The position numbers were made by a program, and so were the translations under genes. From positions 806,001 through 870,000 of the forward strand of contig NZ_NFZS01000004.1 in assembly GCF_003264855.1 (NCBI RefSeq): a DNA stretch of 64,000 nt, given 5' to 3'. Under the pieces are notes generated by a model. The model saw nothing but the letters and a program-made list of their open reading frames with translations. It was not told where the DNA came from and did not search any database. The first letter of the stretch is position 1; each line of letters starts with the position of its first letter. Of this stretch, positions 24,275-33,708 are shown piece after piece. Origin of the DNA: Dyella jiangningensis. GTDB taxonomy: Bacteria; Pseudomonadota; Gammaproteobacteria; Xanthomonadales; Rhodanobacteraceae.

Positions 24275-27175
24275 ATGGAAAAGAGTTTCGAGCCCGGCCA
24301 GATCGAATCGAAGTGGTATGCCGCCTGGGAAGCCAGCGGTGACTTCAAGCCGTCCGGCCAGGGCGAGCCGTACTGCATCCTGCTGCCGCCACCGAACGTC
24401 ACCGGCACCCTGCACATGGGCCACGCGTTCCAGCAGACCGTAATGGACATGCTGATCCGCTACCAGCGCATGCGCGGCATGAACACACTGTGGCAGGTCG
24501 GCACCGACCACGCCGGCATCGCCACGCAGAAGATCGTGGAGAACCAGCTCGCCGTCGAGAACAAGACGCGCCATGACCTGGGTCGCGAAGCCTTCATCGA
24601 GCGCGTGTGGCAGTGGAAGGAGGAATCCGGCTCCACCATCACCAACCAGATGCGCCGCCTGGGCGTCGCCGCGGACTGGTCGCGCGAACGCTTCACCATG
24701 GACCCGGGCCTGTCCGAAGCGGTGCGCAAGGTTTTTGTCGAGTGGTACCGCGCGGGCCTGATCTATCGCGGCAACCGCCTGGTGAACTGGGATCCGGCGC
24801 TGGGCACGGCGGTGTCCGACCTTGAAGTGAACAACGTCGAGCGCGATGGCCATCTGTGGTCGATCCGCTACTACACCGTCGACGGCAAGGACAGCGTCGT
24901 GGTCGCCACCACGCGTCCGGAAACCATGCTCGGCGACGTGGCCGTGGCCGTGCATCCGGAAGACGAGCGCCACGCGCGCCTGATCGGCCAGATGCTGCGC
25001 CTGCCGCTGACCGGCCGCGAGATTCCCGTCATCGCCGACGACTACGTCGACCGCGAGTTCGGTACGGGCTTCGTGAAGATCACGCCAGCACATGACTTCA
25101 ACGACTACGCCATCGGCCAACGCCATGGCCTGGCGCCGATCAACATCTTCACGCTCGACGCGAAGGTCAACGAGAACGCGCCGGAGAAGTACCGCGGCAT
25201 GGACCGTTACGAGGCGCGCAAGGCCGTCCTGGCGGATCTGGAAGACGCCGGCCTGCTAGTCGAGACCAAACCGCACAAGCTACAGGTGCCGGTGAGCCAG
25301 CGTTCGGATGCGGTGATCGAGCCGATGCTCACCGACCAGTGGTTCCTCGACCTGACCAGCGAGAAGGGCCGCAAGGAAATCACCGAACCGGCGCTCCAGG
25401 CGGTGCGCGGCGGCGAGATCAAGTTCGTCCCTGAAAACTGGAGCACCACGTACACCCAGTGGCTGGACAACATCCAGGACTGGTGCATCTCGCGCCAGCT
25501 CTGGTGGGGCCATCGCATCCCGGCGTTCTACGACGAAGCCGGCAACATCTTCGTGGGCGAGGACGAGGCCGACGCACGTGCACATGCCACGGTGCAGCCG
25601 GTCGGCGCGCTGCGCCAGGACGAGGACGTGCTCGACACCTGGTTCAGCTCCGCGCTGTGGCCGTTCTCGACGCTGGGCTGGCCGATGAACGGCCCGGTGA
25701 AGGACGAGCACGGCAACGTCGTCGCGAATTGGGAAAACGACCAGGTGTTCCTGCCCAGCGCCGTGCTGGTGACGGGCTTCGACATCATCTTCTTCTGGGT
25801 CGCCCGCATGGTGATGATGACCAAGTACTTCACCGGTCGCGTGCCGTTCAAGCACGTCTACATCAACGCCATCGTGCGTGATGCGGAAGGCCAGAAGATG
25901 TCCAAGTCCAAGGGCAATACGCTGGACCCGCTGGACCTGATCGACGGCATCGAGCTGGAGCCGCTGGTGGCCAAGTCCACCAGGTCGCTGCTGATCCCGC
26001 AGGTGCGCGAGAAGGTGGAGAAGCGCATCCGCAAGGATTATCCGAACGGCATCCCTGCCATCGGCACCGATGCGCTGCGCTTCACCTTCGCCGCGCTGGC
26101 CAGCTACAGCCGCACCATCAACTTCGACATCAAGCGCGCCGAAGGCTACAAGGCGTTCTGCAACAAGCTGTGGAACGCGGCGCGATTCGTGTTGATGAAC
26201 CTCGAATCCCCTCTCCCATCGGGAGAGGGTGGCGCGCAGGCGCCGGGTGAGGGTTCGGGCAGCGCGCAGCTTGCCGCTTCGGCCGTACCCTCTCCCCAAC
26301 CCCTCTCCCGGGGGGAGAGGGGCTCCGCACCGGTGACCGAGGCCGAGCGTTGGATTCTCACGCGCCTGAAGCAGACCCTCGCCGACGTCGAGCAGCACTT
26401 CGCCAGCTACCGCTTCGACCTGCTGGCGCAGGAGCTGTACGAATTCACCTGGAACGAGTTCTGCGACTGGTTCCTGGAACTGTCCAAGCCGGCGTTGAAC
26501 GGCGACGATGCGGTGGCTGCGGCCTCCACGCGCCACACGCTGCTGGTGGTGCTGGAAACCATCCTCCGTGCGCTGCACCCGATCGTGCCGTTCATCAGCG
26601 AAGAGATCTGGCATTCGGTGGCGCCCAAGCTTGGCCTCGATGCGAAGTTCCTGCTGGAACGCCCGTGGCCGCGCGCCGACGAAATCACGGCCGATGAGGC
26701 CGCGACCGCCGAGATCGAATGGTTCAAGAACGTGCTGAGCGGCATCCGTCGCATCCGCGCGGAAATGAACATCGCTCCGGGCAAGACCATCCCGCTGCTG
26801 CTCGCCGACGGCGACGCCACCGATCGCGCACGCGCCACCAAGTTTGCCGCGCAGATCAGCTTCCTCGCTCGCGTGGACGCACCGCAGTGGATTGCCTCCG
26901 GCGCGGACGAACCGGCCGCCGCCGCCGCGGTGGTGGGTTCGATGCGCGTGCTGATTCCGCTTGCCGGCCTGATCGACCTCGGCGCGGAAAAGGCACGCCT
27001 GGGCAAGGAAATCAGCCGCATCGAAGGCGAGATCAAGAAGTGCGAGGGCAAGCTGGGCAATGCCAACTTCGTGGCGAACGCGCCCGCCGAAGTCGTCGCG
27101 CAGGAACGCCAGCGCATCACCGACTGGACCACGCAGCTCACCGCGCTGCGCGAGCAGTCGCAGAAGCTGGGCTGA
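24275..27175 (+). CDS. valS: Valyl-tRNA synthetase with an in-frame repeat insertion
   Basis: 966-residue class I synthetase. HIGH motif [11 protein letters not shown]; editing domain; KMSKS motif in QKMSKSKGN; anticodon-binding domain from about residue 688 ([13 protein letters not shown]); C-terminal coiled coil (about 905-965, [19 protein letters not shown]). Between FVLMN and AERWIL, residues about 645-683 are the translation of an inverted pair of the CCCTCTCCC intergenic repeat (PLPSGEGG ... PLSRGERG). E. coli ValS has a shorter, unrelated linker here. The reading frame is intact and the gene should be functional. ATG 24275 gives the expected [11 protein letters not shown]. Confidence 0.97.
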   Translation: MEKSFEPGQIESKWYAAWEASGDFKPSGQGEPYCILLPPPNVTGTLHMGHAFQQTVMDMLIRYQRMRGMNTLWQVGTDHAGIATQKIVENQLAVENKTRHDLGREAFIERVWQWKEESGSTITNQMRRLGVAADWSRERFTMDPGLSEAVRKVFVEWYRAGLIYRGNRLVNWDPALGTAVSDLEVNNVERDGHLWSIRYYTVDGKDSVVVATTRPETMLGDVAVAVHPEDERHARLIGQMLRLPLTGREIPVIADDYVDREFGTGFVKITPAHDFNDYAIGQRHGLAPINIFTLDAKVNENAPEKYRGMDRYEARKAVLADLEDAGLLVETKPHKLQVPVSQRSDAVIEPMLTDQWFLDLTSEKGRKEITEPALQAVRGGEIKFVPENWSTTYTQWLDNIQDWCISRQLWWGHRIPAFYDEAGNIFVGEDEADARAHATVQPVGALRQDEDVLDTWFSSALWPFSTLGWPMNGPVKDEHGNVVANWENDQVFLPSAVLVTGFDIIFFWVARMVMMTKYFTGRVPFKHVYINAIVRDAEGQKMSKSKGNTLDPLDLIDGIELEPLVAKSTRSLLIPQVREKVEKRIRKDYPNGIPAIGTDALRFTFAALASYSRTINFDIKRAEGYKAFCNKLWNAARFVLMNLESPLPSGEGGAQAPGEGSGSAQLAASAVPSPQPLSRGERGSAPVTEAERWILTRLKQTLADVEQHFASYRFDLLAQELYEFTWNEFCDWFLELSKPALNGDDAVAAASTRHTLLVVLETILRALHPIVPFISEEIWHSVAPKLGLDAKFLLERPWPRADEITADEAATAEIEWFKNVLSGIRRIRAEMNIAPGKTIPLLLADGDATDRARATKFAAQISFLARVDAPQWIASGADEPAAAAAVVGSMRVLIPLAGLIDLGAEKARLGKEISRIEGEIKKCEGKLGNANFVANAPAEVVAQERQRITDWTTQLTALREQSQKLG
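26207..26323 (+). repeat. Inverted repeat pair inserted inside valS
   Basis: CCCTCTCCCATCGGGAGAGG starts the first unit; the second, inverse, unit ends CCCCTCTCCCGGGGGGAGAG. These match the intergenic repeats at 15957, 24024 and 24131. The insertion is in frame, stop-free, and lies in the interdomain linker. Confidence 0.85.
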
Positions 27176-27223
27176 TCCCGCGTCAACGCGCGGTGCCACA
27201 AACGGCGCCGCGCCCTGCTTGTT

Positions 27224-27343
27224 GTAGGAGCGCACCCAGTGCGCGATCGCAGCCTGTCCTTCCATCTCGGTTGACGGTGGTCGCGAAGACCCACCACCGC
27301 GGCATGCATCCATGCCGCGGTCGCGCACTGGGTGCGCTCCTAC
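27224..27343. repeat. REP pair (BIME)
   Basis: GTAGGAGCGCACCCAGTGCG at the left and GCGCACTGGGTGCGCTCCTA at the right, with an 80-nt spacer containing CCACCACCGCGGCATGCATC. It fills the gap between convergent valS and rimI. Confidence 0.85.
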
Positions 27344-27356
27344 AAAGGTGGCGGGG

Positions 27357-27830
27357 CTATTGTCCTTCGCCCAGGTCGCGCGCCATCACGATGGCGTCCT
27401 CGCGCCCGTCCTTGGCGGGGTAGTACTTGGGGCGCCGTCCGATCTCTTCGAAACCCATCGCGCGATACAGGCTCTGCGCCACGGGATTGGAAGGGCGCAC
27501 TTCGAGGAACACGCGACCCGCACCATTCCAGCGGGCAATGTCGAGCAGCCGCTTCAGCAGGAAGCGTCCCAACCCGAGCCCCCGGTAATCCGGCCCCACG
27601 CATACGTTGAGCACGTGCGCCTCGCCGGCCGCCACCGACAGCACGCCATAGCCGGCGATCACGCCGTCCACCCACATGGCCCAGCTGGGATGACCGGCCT
27701 TCAGGCAGTCGGTGAAGATGCCGGGCGTCCACGGAAAGTCGTAGGAGGCGGCCTCCATCGCGGCCACGATGGGCACGTCGTCGCGCCGCATGGCGCGGAT
27801 CTCTGCAAGGGGACGTGCCACCGCGACCAT
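27357..27830 (-). CDS. rimI: Ribosomal-protein-alanine N-acetyltransferase RimI
   Basis: 157-residue GNAT enzyme that acetylates the N-terminus of ribosomal protein S18. The acetyl-CoA motif is VCVGPDYRGLGLGRFLLKRLL; FLEVRPSNPVAQSLYRAMGFEEIGRRPKYY is the RimI-type tail. Last gene of a pssA-holD-rimI operon, 6 nt after the holD stop. Confidence 0.93.
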   Translation of the reverse strand: MVAVARPLAEIRAMRRDDVPIVAAMEAASYDFPWTPGIFTDCLKAGHPSWAMWVDGVIAGYGVLSVAAGEAHVLNVCVGPDYRGLGLGRFLLKRLLDIARWNGAGRVFLEVRPSNPVAQSLYRAMGFEEIGRRPKYYPAKDGREDAIVMARDLGEGQ

Positions 27831-27836
27831 GGACGA

Positions 27837-28322
27837 TCACTCCGACGGTTGGGACAAGGCGCGACGCAGGCTGCGCAAGGCATTCCACAGGCGACGCTTG
27901 CCCGCGCCCGACGACAATACGCCGTTTGGCTCATCCGCGAGCACGATATGCGCACGGCTCAGCACGGCCGCCGGCAACTCCCGTCCCAATGCGTGGGCCT
28001 GGGCTTCGCCAAACACCAGATAGGCACGTGCCTCGGGAGCCTTCGGCAGATGACCGTTGCTCACCTCGATGCGCGGCGCCCGCGCCAGCGCCGGGCCACA
28101 ACTCATCAGCGCCCGGCCCACCAGATCGAGCTCGCGCGGCGAGCAGCCCGCGGGCAGCAGCACCACGCACTCCCCCGTGCCCATGGCAGTTGCCGGCACG
28201 TCTTCAGACGTAGCCGCGGCGACAACCTGCGCCGGCACGTTTCGCTGCGTCCACGGCGTGATGCCGAGCGCCCGCAGAACGCGTCCGCGACGGGCCGATG
28301 TGGCGTGTGCCGGGGCGGCCAT
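27837..28322 (-). CDS. holD: Probable DNA polymerase III psi subunit (HolD-like)
   Basis: 161 residues of low conservation. The N-terminus RVLRALGITPWTQRNV (about 14-29) lines up with E. coli psi (LGITQWSLRRP), the segment that links the clamp loader. The remainder (VVLLPAGCSPRELDLVGRAL, ARAYLVFGEAQAHALGRE) has the size and strand-helix pattern expected of psi. Position supports it: holD is immediately upstream of rimI in E. coli too. Here it begins 1 nt after the pssA stop. Name inferred from motif plus synteny. Confidence 0.7.
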   Translation of the reverse strand: MAAPAHATSARRGRVLRALGITPWTQRNVPAQVVAAATSEDVPATAMGTGECVVLLPAGCSPRELDLVGRALMSCGPALARAPRIEVSNGHLPKAPEARAYLVFGEAQAHALGRELPAAVLSRAHIVLADEPNGVLSSGAGKRRLWNALRSLRRALSQPSE

Positions 28323-28323
28323 G

Positions 28324-29100
28324 TCAGGCCGCTCCGCGACGGCGGCGGTGCGTGGCGCGACCCCACAAGGTCATCACCGGCCCCGACAGCAGGTAAAGCG
28401 AGAACACCACGAACAGCACGCGCGGCGGATCGATGAAGAACGGCACGAGCACCAGCACGCCCACGATGATCCACAGGAACGGCACGCGTCCCTCGCCGCC
28501 CATCGGCAGCGACTTGAAGCTGTAGTAGCGGAACCGGCTCACCATCAGCAACCCGACCACCACGGCGATCACCGGCGTGATGAAGCAGACCTCTTCGCCG
28601 AGGATGCCGAACTTGTCCATGCTCCACACGAAGGACATGCACACGGCCGCTGCCGCGGGACTGGCAAGGCCCTGGAAGTAACGCTTGTCGATCACGCCGA
28701 CCTGCGTGTTGAAGCGCGCCAGGCGCAGCGCGGCACAGGCGGCGTAGATGAAGGCGGCAGCCCAGCCGATCTTGCCCCAGGTCGGGCCGTACTCCTTGAG
28801 CGTGGAGAGCGACCAGCTGTACATGACCAGCGACGGCGCCAGGCCGAAGCTGATCAGGTCGGACAGCGAGTCGTACTGCACGCCGAACTCGGTCTGCGTA
28901 CCCGTGAGGCGCGCGACCCGGCCGTCCATGCCGTCGAGCAGCGCCGCCACGAATACGGCGATGGCGGCCGAGCTGAAATCCCCGCCCATGCTTGCCACGA
29001 TCGCGTAAAAGCCGGCGAACATCGCGCCGGTCGTGAACAGGTTCGGCAACAGGTAGATGCCCCGATGACGCGGGGGGCGGACGGGTACGCTCTCGCTCAT
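28324..29100 (-). CDS. pssA: CDP-diacylglycerol-serine O-phosphatidyltransferase
   Basis: 258-residue membrane enzyme of the CDP-alcohol phosphotransferase family, making phosphatidylserine for phosphatidylethanolamine. The catalytic pattern DG..AR....G.......D...D is complete in ALLDGMDGRVARLTGTQTEF and GVQYDSLSD. About six to eight membrane helices. IYLLPNLFTTGAMFAGFYA is the typical type II N-terminus. First gene of the pssA-holD-rimI unit. Confidence 0.94.
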   Translation of the reverse strand: MSESVPVRPPRHRGIYLLPNLFTTGAMFAGFYAIVASMGGDFSSAAIAVFVAALLDGMDGRVARLTGTQTEFGVQYDSLSDLISFGLAPSLVMYSWSLSTLKEYGPTWGKIGWAAAFIYAACAALRLARFNTQVGVIDKRYFQGLASPAAAAVCMSFVWSMDKFGILGEEVCFITPVIAVVVGLLMVSRFRYYSFKSLPMGGEGRVPFLWIIVGVLVLVPFFIDPPRVLFVVFSLYLLSGPVMTLWGRATHRRRRGAA

Positions 29101-29209
29101 GAATCAATCCGTGACGGAATGCGCGCAGTGTAAACCATCCCCCGCTTGAGTCCGGCCGTGGGGGGTGTTAACAAATGCGCACCCTTTGCCTGATGCCCCG
29201 GAGTACCTA

Positions 29210-29641
29210 ATGCGCCGCCTGCTGATCGCTACCGCACTGCTGCTTGCCGCGCCCCTGGTCGCCGCCCAGGCGTACAAGTGGACCGATGCCCACGGCACCG
29301 TGCACTACTCGGATGCGCCGCCGGCGCAGGGCACCAAGTACAGCAAGGTCACCACTACCGGGACGGTGGAACCGATTGCCGAGCCGGCGCCGTCGAAGCC
29401 CAGCGAGAGCACGTCCGAGGCCAAGCCGTCCGCGTCCCAGTCGTCGCTGCCGATGGTGGACAACCCTGAGAATCGCGCGAAGCTTTGCGCCAACCTCAAG
29501 AACAATCTCGATGCGCTCAAGGGCGGCGGGCCGGTGGTGATGGAACAGAACGGCCAGCAGAAGCTGCTGGATGCCGACCAGCGCCAGCAACAGCAGGCCA
29601 CCTCGCAAGCCCAATACCAGCAGTACTGCTCCGGCAACTGA
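29210..29641 (+). CDS. Secreted DUF4124-domain protein
   Basis: 143 residues. Signal peptide about 1-19 (MRRLLIATALLLAAPLVAAQ), then the DUF4124 motif AYKWTDAHGTVHYSDAPP, a Pro/Ser/Glu-rich linker and a C-terminal stretch with two Cys (KLCANLKNNLDALKGG, YQQYC). Such envelope proteins are common in Xanthomonadales; function unknown. GGAG upstream of the ATG at 29210 decides the start. Confidence 0.85.
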   Translation: MRRLLIATALLLAAPLVAAQAYKWTDAHGTVHYSDAPPAQGTKYSKVTTTGTVEPIAEPAPSKPSESTSEAKPSASQSSLPMVDNPENRAKLCANLKNNLDALKGGGPVVMEQNGQQKLLDADQRQQQQATSQAQYQQYCSGN

Positions 29642-29730
29642 AGCTCCTGCTCGCCGGGCCCCGACGCGGGCCCGGCTTGTGGCGCCGCGGATCGCTATAA
29701 TCGGCCTCTTTCACCCGCCGGATCCGCCAC

Positions 29731-31428
29731 ATGCGCCTCAGCCAATTCCACTTGGCCACCGTCAAGGAAGTCCCCGCCGACGCCGAAATCGCCAGCCACA
29801 GGCTGATGCTGCGTACCGGCATGATCCGCAAGCTTGCCGCAGGCCTGTACACCTGGTCGCCGCTGGGCCTGCGCGTGCTGCGCAAGGTGGAAAACGTGGT
29901 GCGCGAGGAAATGGATCGCGCAGGCGCCGTTGAACTGCTGATGCCTACCATCCAGCCGCAGGAGCTGTGGGAGGAAAGCGGCCGCTGGGCGAAGTTCGGC
30001 CCGCAGCTGCTGAAGATCAAGGATCGCAAGGAGCAAGGGTTCTGCTACGCGCCCACGGCCGAGGAAGTCATCACCGATTTCGCGCGCAACGAGCTGAAGA
30101 GCTACAAGCAGCTGCCGGTGAACTTCTACCAGATCCAGACCAAGTTCCGCGACGAGATCCGTCCGCGCTTCGGCGTAATGCGCGCGCGCGAGTTCCTGAT
30201 GAAGGATGCCTACTCCTTCCATCTTTCGCAGGATTCGCTGCAGCAGACGTACGACACGATGTATCGCGCGTACTCGAACGTCTTCACCCGCCTGGGCCTG
30301 AAGTTCCGCGCGGTGCAGGCGGATACCGGCGCCATCGGCGGCAATGCGAGCCACGAGTTCCAGGTGCTGGCCGACTCGGGCGAAGACGCGTTGATCTTCT
30401 CCGACGGCTCCGACTACGCGGCCAACATCGAAAAGGCCGAAGCGCTGGCGCCGACCATCGAGCGCCCTGCGCCGTCCGCCGAGCTCAAGCGCGTCGACAC
30501 GCCCACACAGAAGACCATCGATGAAGTGGCCGCCTTCCTCAAGGTGACGCCCGGGCAGTGCATCAAGACCATCCTGGTGCGCGGCAGCAAGGGCCTGGTG
30601 GCGCTGTGCGTGCGCGGCGACCACGAGGTCAACGAGGTGAAGGCCGGCAAGCTCGCCGAGATGCCCGGCGAATCCGTGCTGGCCACGGAAGAGGAAATCC
30701 TCGCGCTTACCGGCACGCGGCCCGGCTTCATCGGGCCGGTGGGCCTGCCCGCCGAAATCCCGGTAATCGTCGACCGCGATGCGGCCGTGCTCGCCGACTT
30801 CGTCTGCGGCGGCAATCAGGATGGCACCCATTACGCCGGCGCCAACTGGGAGCGCGACGCGCGCATCACCCGCGTGGAGGACATCCGCAAGGTGGTCGCC
30901 GGCGATCCGTCGCCCGATGGCAAGGGCACGCTGCAGATCGCGCGCGGCATCGAGGTGGGCCACGTGTTCCAGCTCGGCAACAAGTACGCCGAAGCGCTGA
31001 AGGCCACCGTGCTCGACGAAAACGGCAAGGCACAGGTGATGCTGATGGGCTGCTACGGCATCGGCGTCAGCCGCATCGTGGCCGCCGCCATCGAGCAGCG
31101 CCACGACGACGCCGGCATCATCTGGCCCGAGCCGATGGCGCCCTGGCGCGTCGCCGTGTGCGTGATCAATCCGAAGAACTCGCCGGAAATCGCCCAGGCG
31201 GCCGAAACGCTGTATCGCGAGCTTCAGCAGCGCGGCATCGACGTGGTGCTGGACGACCGCGGGCTGCGCCCCGGCGCGATGTTTGCCGATATGGAGCTGA
31301 TCGGCATCCCGCATCGCGTGGTGATCAGCGAGCGCGGTCTCGCGGCCGGCACGCTGGAATACCGCGCCCGCGATGAGGCCGAAGCCCGCGCCATCACGCA
31401 GGACGAGCTGCTCGCACTGCTGGGCTGA
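29731..31428 (+). CDS. proS: Prolyl-tRNA synthetase
   Basis: 565-residue bacterial-type ProRS. Class II motifs: [43 protein letters not shown], and the [14 protein letters not shown] motif 3. The insertion domain that edits Ala-tRNA-Pro is present (about 230-380, [23 protein letters not shown]). Single gene with its own terminator. Confidence 0.97.
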   Translation: MRLSQFHLATVKEVPADAEIASHRLMLRTGMIRKLAAGLYTWSPLGLRVLRKVENVVREEMDRAGAVELLMPTIQPQELWEESGRWAKFGPQLLKIKDRKEQGFCYAPTAEEVITDFARNELKSYKQLPVNFYQIQTKFRDEIRPRFGVMRAREFLMKDAYSFHLSQDSLQQTYDTMYRAYSNVFTRLGLKFRAVQADTGAIGGNASHEFQVLADSGEDALIFSDGSDYAANIEKAEALAPTIERPAPSAELKRVDTPTQKTIDEVAAFLKVTPGQCIKTILVRGSKGLVALCVRGDHEVNEVKAGKLAEMPGESVLATEEEILALTGTRPGFIGPVGLPAEIPVIVDRDAAVLADFVCGGNQDGTHYAGANWERDARITRVEDIRKVVAGDPSPDGKGTLQIARGIEVGHVFQLGNKYAEALKATVLDENGKAQVMLMGCYGIGVSRIVAAAIEQRHDDAGIIWPEPMAPWRVAVCVINPKNSPEIAQAAETLYRELQQRGIDVVLDDRGLRPGAMFADMELIGIPHRVVISERGLAAGTLEYRARDEAEARAITQDELLALLG

Positions 31429-31448
31429 GGTCGTCGATGCGTTTGTGG

Positions 31449-31476
31449 AAAACGGCCGCGAAAGCGGCCGTTTTTC
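31449..31476 (+). terminator. Intrinsic terminator of proS
   Basis: Stem AACGGCCGC / GCGGCCGTT with a GAAA loop and TTTTTCG tail, 20 nt after the stop codon. Confidence 0.9.
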
Positions 31477-31506
31477 GTTATGCACACGCAAGGCAATAAT
31501 CCATGC

Positions 31507-31537
31507 ATGCCGGCATTCGAATATTAAATGCCGGCAT
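31507..31537. promoter_or_regulatory. Two identical palindromes upstream of the H-NS gene
   Basis: ATGCCGGCAT occurs at 31507-31516 and again at 31528-31537, exactly 21 bp apart start to start, i.e. two helical turns, joined by the AT-rich TCGAATATTAA. This spacing suits cooperative binding of a dimeric regulator. It lies 154-184 nt upstream of the H-NS start in a spacer richer in A/T than its surroundings. The regulator is unknown. Confidence 0.4.
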
Positions 31538-31690
31538 TAGCCCCTCCATTGGCCTCGATTATCCGGAAATAATCCCGCGCCTTTTGCAAATGCCCGCGAT
31601 TATCGGTAAGAATCGAAGGACTCTTATGGATGCACCGCCTTAAGTCGCGGCGCCATGCATTAGCTAATAACCCACCCCCGGGAGTTACTT

Positions 31691-32017
31691 ATGGCAGTTG
31701 ACATCAAGAACCTCAATCACAACCAGCTCAATGACCTGATCACCAAGGCGCAATCGCGCCAGCAGGAGCTGCGCAAGGAAAAAGTGGCCAAGCTGCGCGA
31801 CAAGATCCATGCGCTGATCAAGGCGGAGGGATTCTCGTTCGAGGATGTCTTTGGCCCGGGTCGTGGCGGCAAGGGTCGTCGTGCCGGTGGCACCGTGGCG
31901 CCGAAATACCGCAATCCGGCTGATCCCGAGCAGACCTGGTCCGGTCGCGGCAAGCGTCCCCGCTGGTTCAACGATGCATTGAAGGCGGGCAAGAAAGAAA
32001 AGGACCTGGCGATCTGA
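31691..32017 (+). CDS. H-NS family nucleoid-associated protein
   Basis: 108 residues: an N-terminal helical oligomerisation region (LNDLITKAQSRQQELRKEKVAKLRDKIHALIKAEG) and the C-terminal DNA-binding motif YRNPADPEQTWSGRGKRPRWF, with the core W-S-G-R-G-K-R-P. A shorter type like Xanthomonas XrvA. It silences AT-rich or horizontally acquired DNA and can affect virulence gene expression. Followed by a terminator, so monocistronic. Confidence 0.95.
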   Translation: MAVDIKNLNHNQLNDLITKAQSRQQELRKEKVAKLRDKIHALIKAEGFSFEDVFGPGRGGKGRRAGGTVAPKYRNPADPEQTWSGRGKRPRWFNDALKAGKKEKDLAI

Positions 32018-32046
32018 TCGCCATTCCTTTCATTTCTTCAGAAGAA

Positions 32047-32077
32047 AAACGCCGGCGATTCGCCGGCGTTTCGCTTT
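32047..32077 (+). terminator. Intrinsic terminator of the H-NS gene
   Basis: Stem AACGCCGGCG / CGCCGGCGTT with loop ATT and tail TCGCTTTC, A-rich on the other side, so it may serve the convergent thrE-like gene as well. Confidence 0.8.
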
Positions 32078-32088
32078 CGGTCATTCCG

Positions 32089-33363
32089 TCACAGCGACCG
32101 GCGTGGTGCGATCAGCAAATCGCCGAACAACAACCCCGCCACCAGCGCAATAAGCAGGGTAATCAGCAGCATGCTGCTATCCATGCCTAGCGTGGTGTCG
32201 CGTTCCAGCAAATAGGAAACGCTGCGAAATCCGACGCTTCCCGGCACCAGCAGGATAATGCCGGGCTCACGGATGATGGCACCCGGGCGATGCACGAAGC
32301 GCGCGTAAAGATTGGCCAGGCTGCTGAGCATCAGGCCACCGAGGAATACCCCGAATGGCGCCGCCGGCAGCTTGCCCGCCAGGGCGCCGCCCCAGCGCGT
32401 GGCGAGATAACCCAGCACCACCGCCGCCATGACCACCAGCCAGTCGCGTCGCGCCGCGCGGAACGACACGGCGAAGGCGAATGCGCCCACCAGCAAGGCC
32501 GGGTAATCGGTCCAAGCCGGCAAAGGCGTCAGCGCGTAATCGCGCCCCTCGATGCCGAAGGCGTTGCACAGCTGCGTCGCTGCCACGGTGCCGAAAGTGA
32601 GCTTGATCAGCGTGGCGATGGCGCCACCCATGCGTGCCACGCCAGCCACCAGATGCTGGCTGGAAATTTCGCGCACCGCCGTGGTGAGCGTCATGCCGGG
32701 CATCAGCACGATCAGGCCCGCGAGGATCACCGATTTGATCGCCAGCGGCACCACGAATTGGCTGACCACGATGGCGATGGTGGTAGCCACCAGCGCACTG
32801 ATCGCCTCGCTGGCCACGGCCAGCCGCGGACGCGTGGCCGAGAGCACGGTGATGGAGCCGATGATGAGCCCGATCACCGCCGCGGTGATCAGGTCGGCCC
32901 ACGAACTGTGCAGCAGCAGCGCCACCACACTCGCCGCGGCGAGGCTGTAACTGGCGATCACCCCCGCCTGTGCGCGACGCGTGTCGGGACGGCCGAGCTC
33001 GCGCAAACGGCGGAAGCCTTCCCTCAACTCGATGTCGCCGGCAATCACCTTGTCCGCGATCTCGTCCGCCTCGCTGAGCCGCGCCAGGTTCACGTCACCC
33101 GGCGCCAGCCTCATCACCTGGGTGACCTGGGCCACGTCATCCTCGCCCTGGTCCAGGTCGGTGAACGAAATGATGATCGCGGTGGGGCTGGACCACACGT
33201 CCGCCAACAGGCCAAGACGCTGCGCCGCCCCTCCGATGGCTCCCTCCAGGCGCGGTGCGGCCGTGCCGTACTGGTGCAGGCGACGCGCCAGCTCCAGCAG
33301 GAAGGCGATGCGGGTGTTCAGCGGCGCGGTAGCCAGGGGCGTGACGACCACGGGATGGTTCAT
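32089..33363 (-). CDS. Threonine/serine exporter (ThrE family)
   Basis: 424 residues combining both ThrE modules in one chain. The N-terminal ThrE domain begins FLLELARRLHQYGTAAPRLEGAI and holds the helices of the first half; the second, ThrE_2-like, membrane domain spans about 285-415 with four to five helices. About ten membrane segments in all. Related proteins export threonine and serine using the proton gradient. The exact substrate is inferred from the family. Confidence 0.88.
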   Translation of the reverse strand: MNHPVVVTPLATAPLNTRIAFLLELARRLHQYGTAAPRLEGAIGGAAQRLGLLADVWSSPTAIIISFTDLDQGEDDVAQVTQVMRLAPGDVNLARLSEADEIADKVIAGDIELREGFRRLRELGRPDTRRAQAGVIASYSLAAASVVALLLHSSWADLITAAVIGLIIGSITVLSATRPRLAVASEAISALVATTIAIVVSQFVVPLAIKSVILAGLIVLMPGMTLTTAVREISSQHLVAGVARMGGAIATLIKLTFGTVAATQLCNAFGIEGRDYALTPLPAWTDYPALLVGAFAFAVSFRAARRDWLVVMAAVVLGYLATRWGGALAGKLPAAPFGVFLGGLMLSSLANLYARFVHRPGAIIREPGIILLVPGSVGFRSVSYLLERDTTLGMDSSMLLITLLIALVAGLLFGDLLIAPRRSL

Positions 33364-33708
33364 CGGGCGCCAGCCCGGTTCGGCGGCGCGAGGGGCAAAA
33401 AAACGGCGAAAAGAGAGGTATCCGTCGACATGCCGCTAGTAGACCTGATTTGGATGACTATTGTCAGCGACAGCCCGCTTGCTCGGCACCACCTGTAGGA
33501 GCGCACCCAGTGCGCGAAAGGCCTTTACGTGTGCGGCGTGGGCGCTGGAGCGGCGACAACCCGGCTCTTCGGCCATGCCTGCCTCTGCGGTCGTGCACTG
33601 GGTGCGCTCCTACAGCCAAGGGGGATGATGAATCCGGGGGGAAACACCCCCATCTAGGACAAGGTAAACTTGGCGGTTCCGCCACCTCGCACGGGTTTCG
33701 AGTTTCCG
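33364..33708. other. Divergent intergenic region with a REP pair
   Basis: 345 nt between the ThrE gene and glnS. A BIME covers 33495-33613. No supported gene. The glnS promoter must lie in the last ~95 nt or overlap the repeat. Confidence 0.6.
33495..33613. repeat. REP pair (BIME)
   Basis: GTAGGAGCGCACCCAGTGCG at the left and TGCACTGGGTGCGCTCCTAC at the right, with a ~75-nt spacer. Unusually for the BIMEs here, it lies between divergent genes. Confidence 0.85.

Noticed and set aside
26204-26326. Intein or group I/II intron inside valS
   Set aside because: The extra sequence is only about 120 nt, has no splicing blocks or intron folds, and matches intergenic repeats elsewhere in the window.
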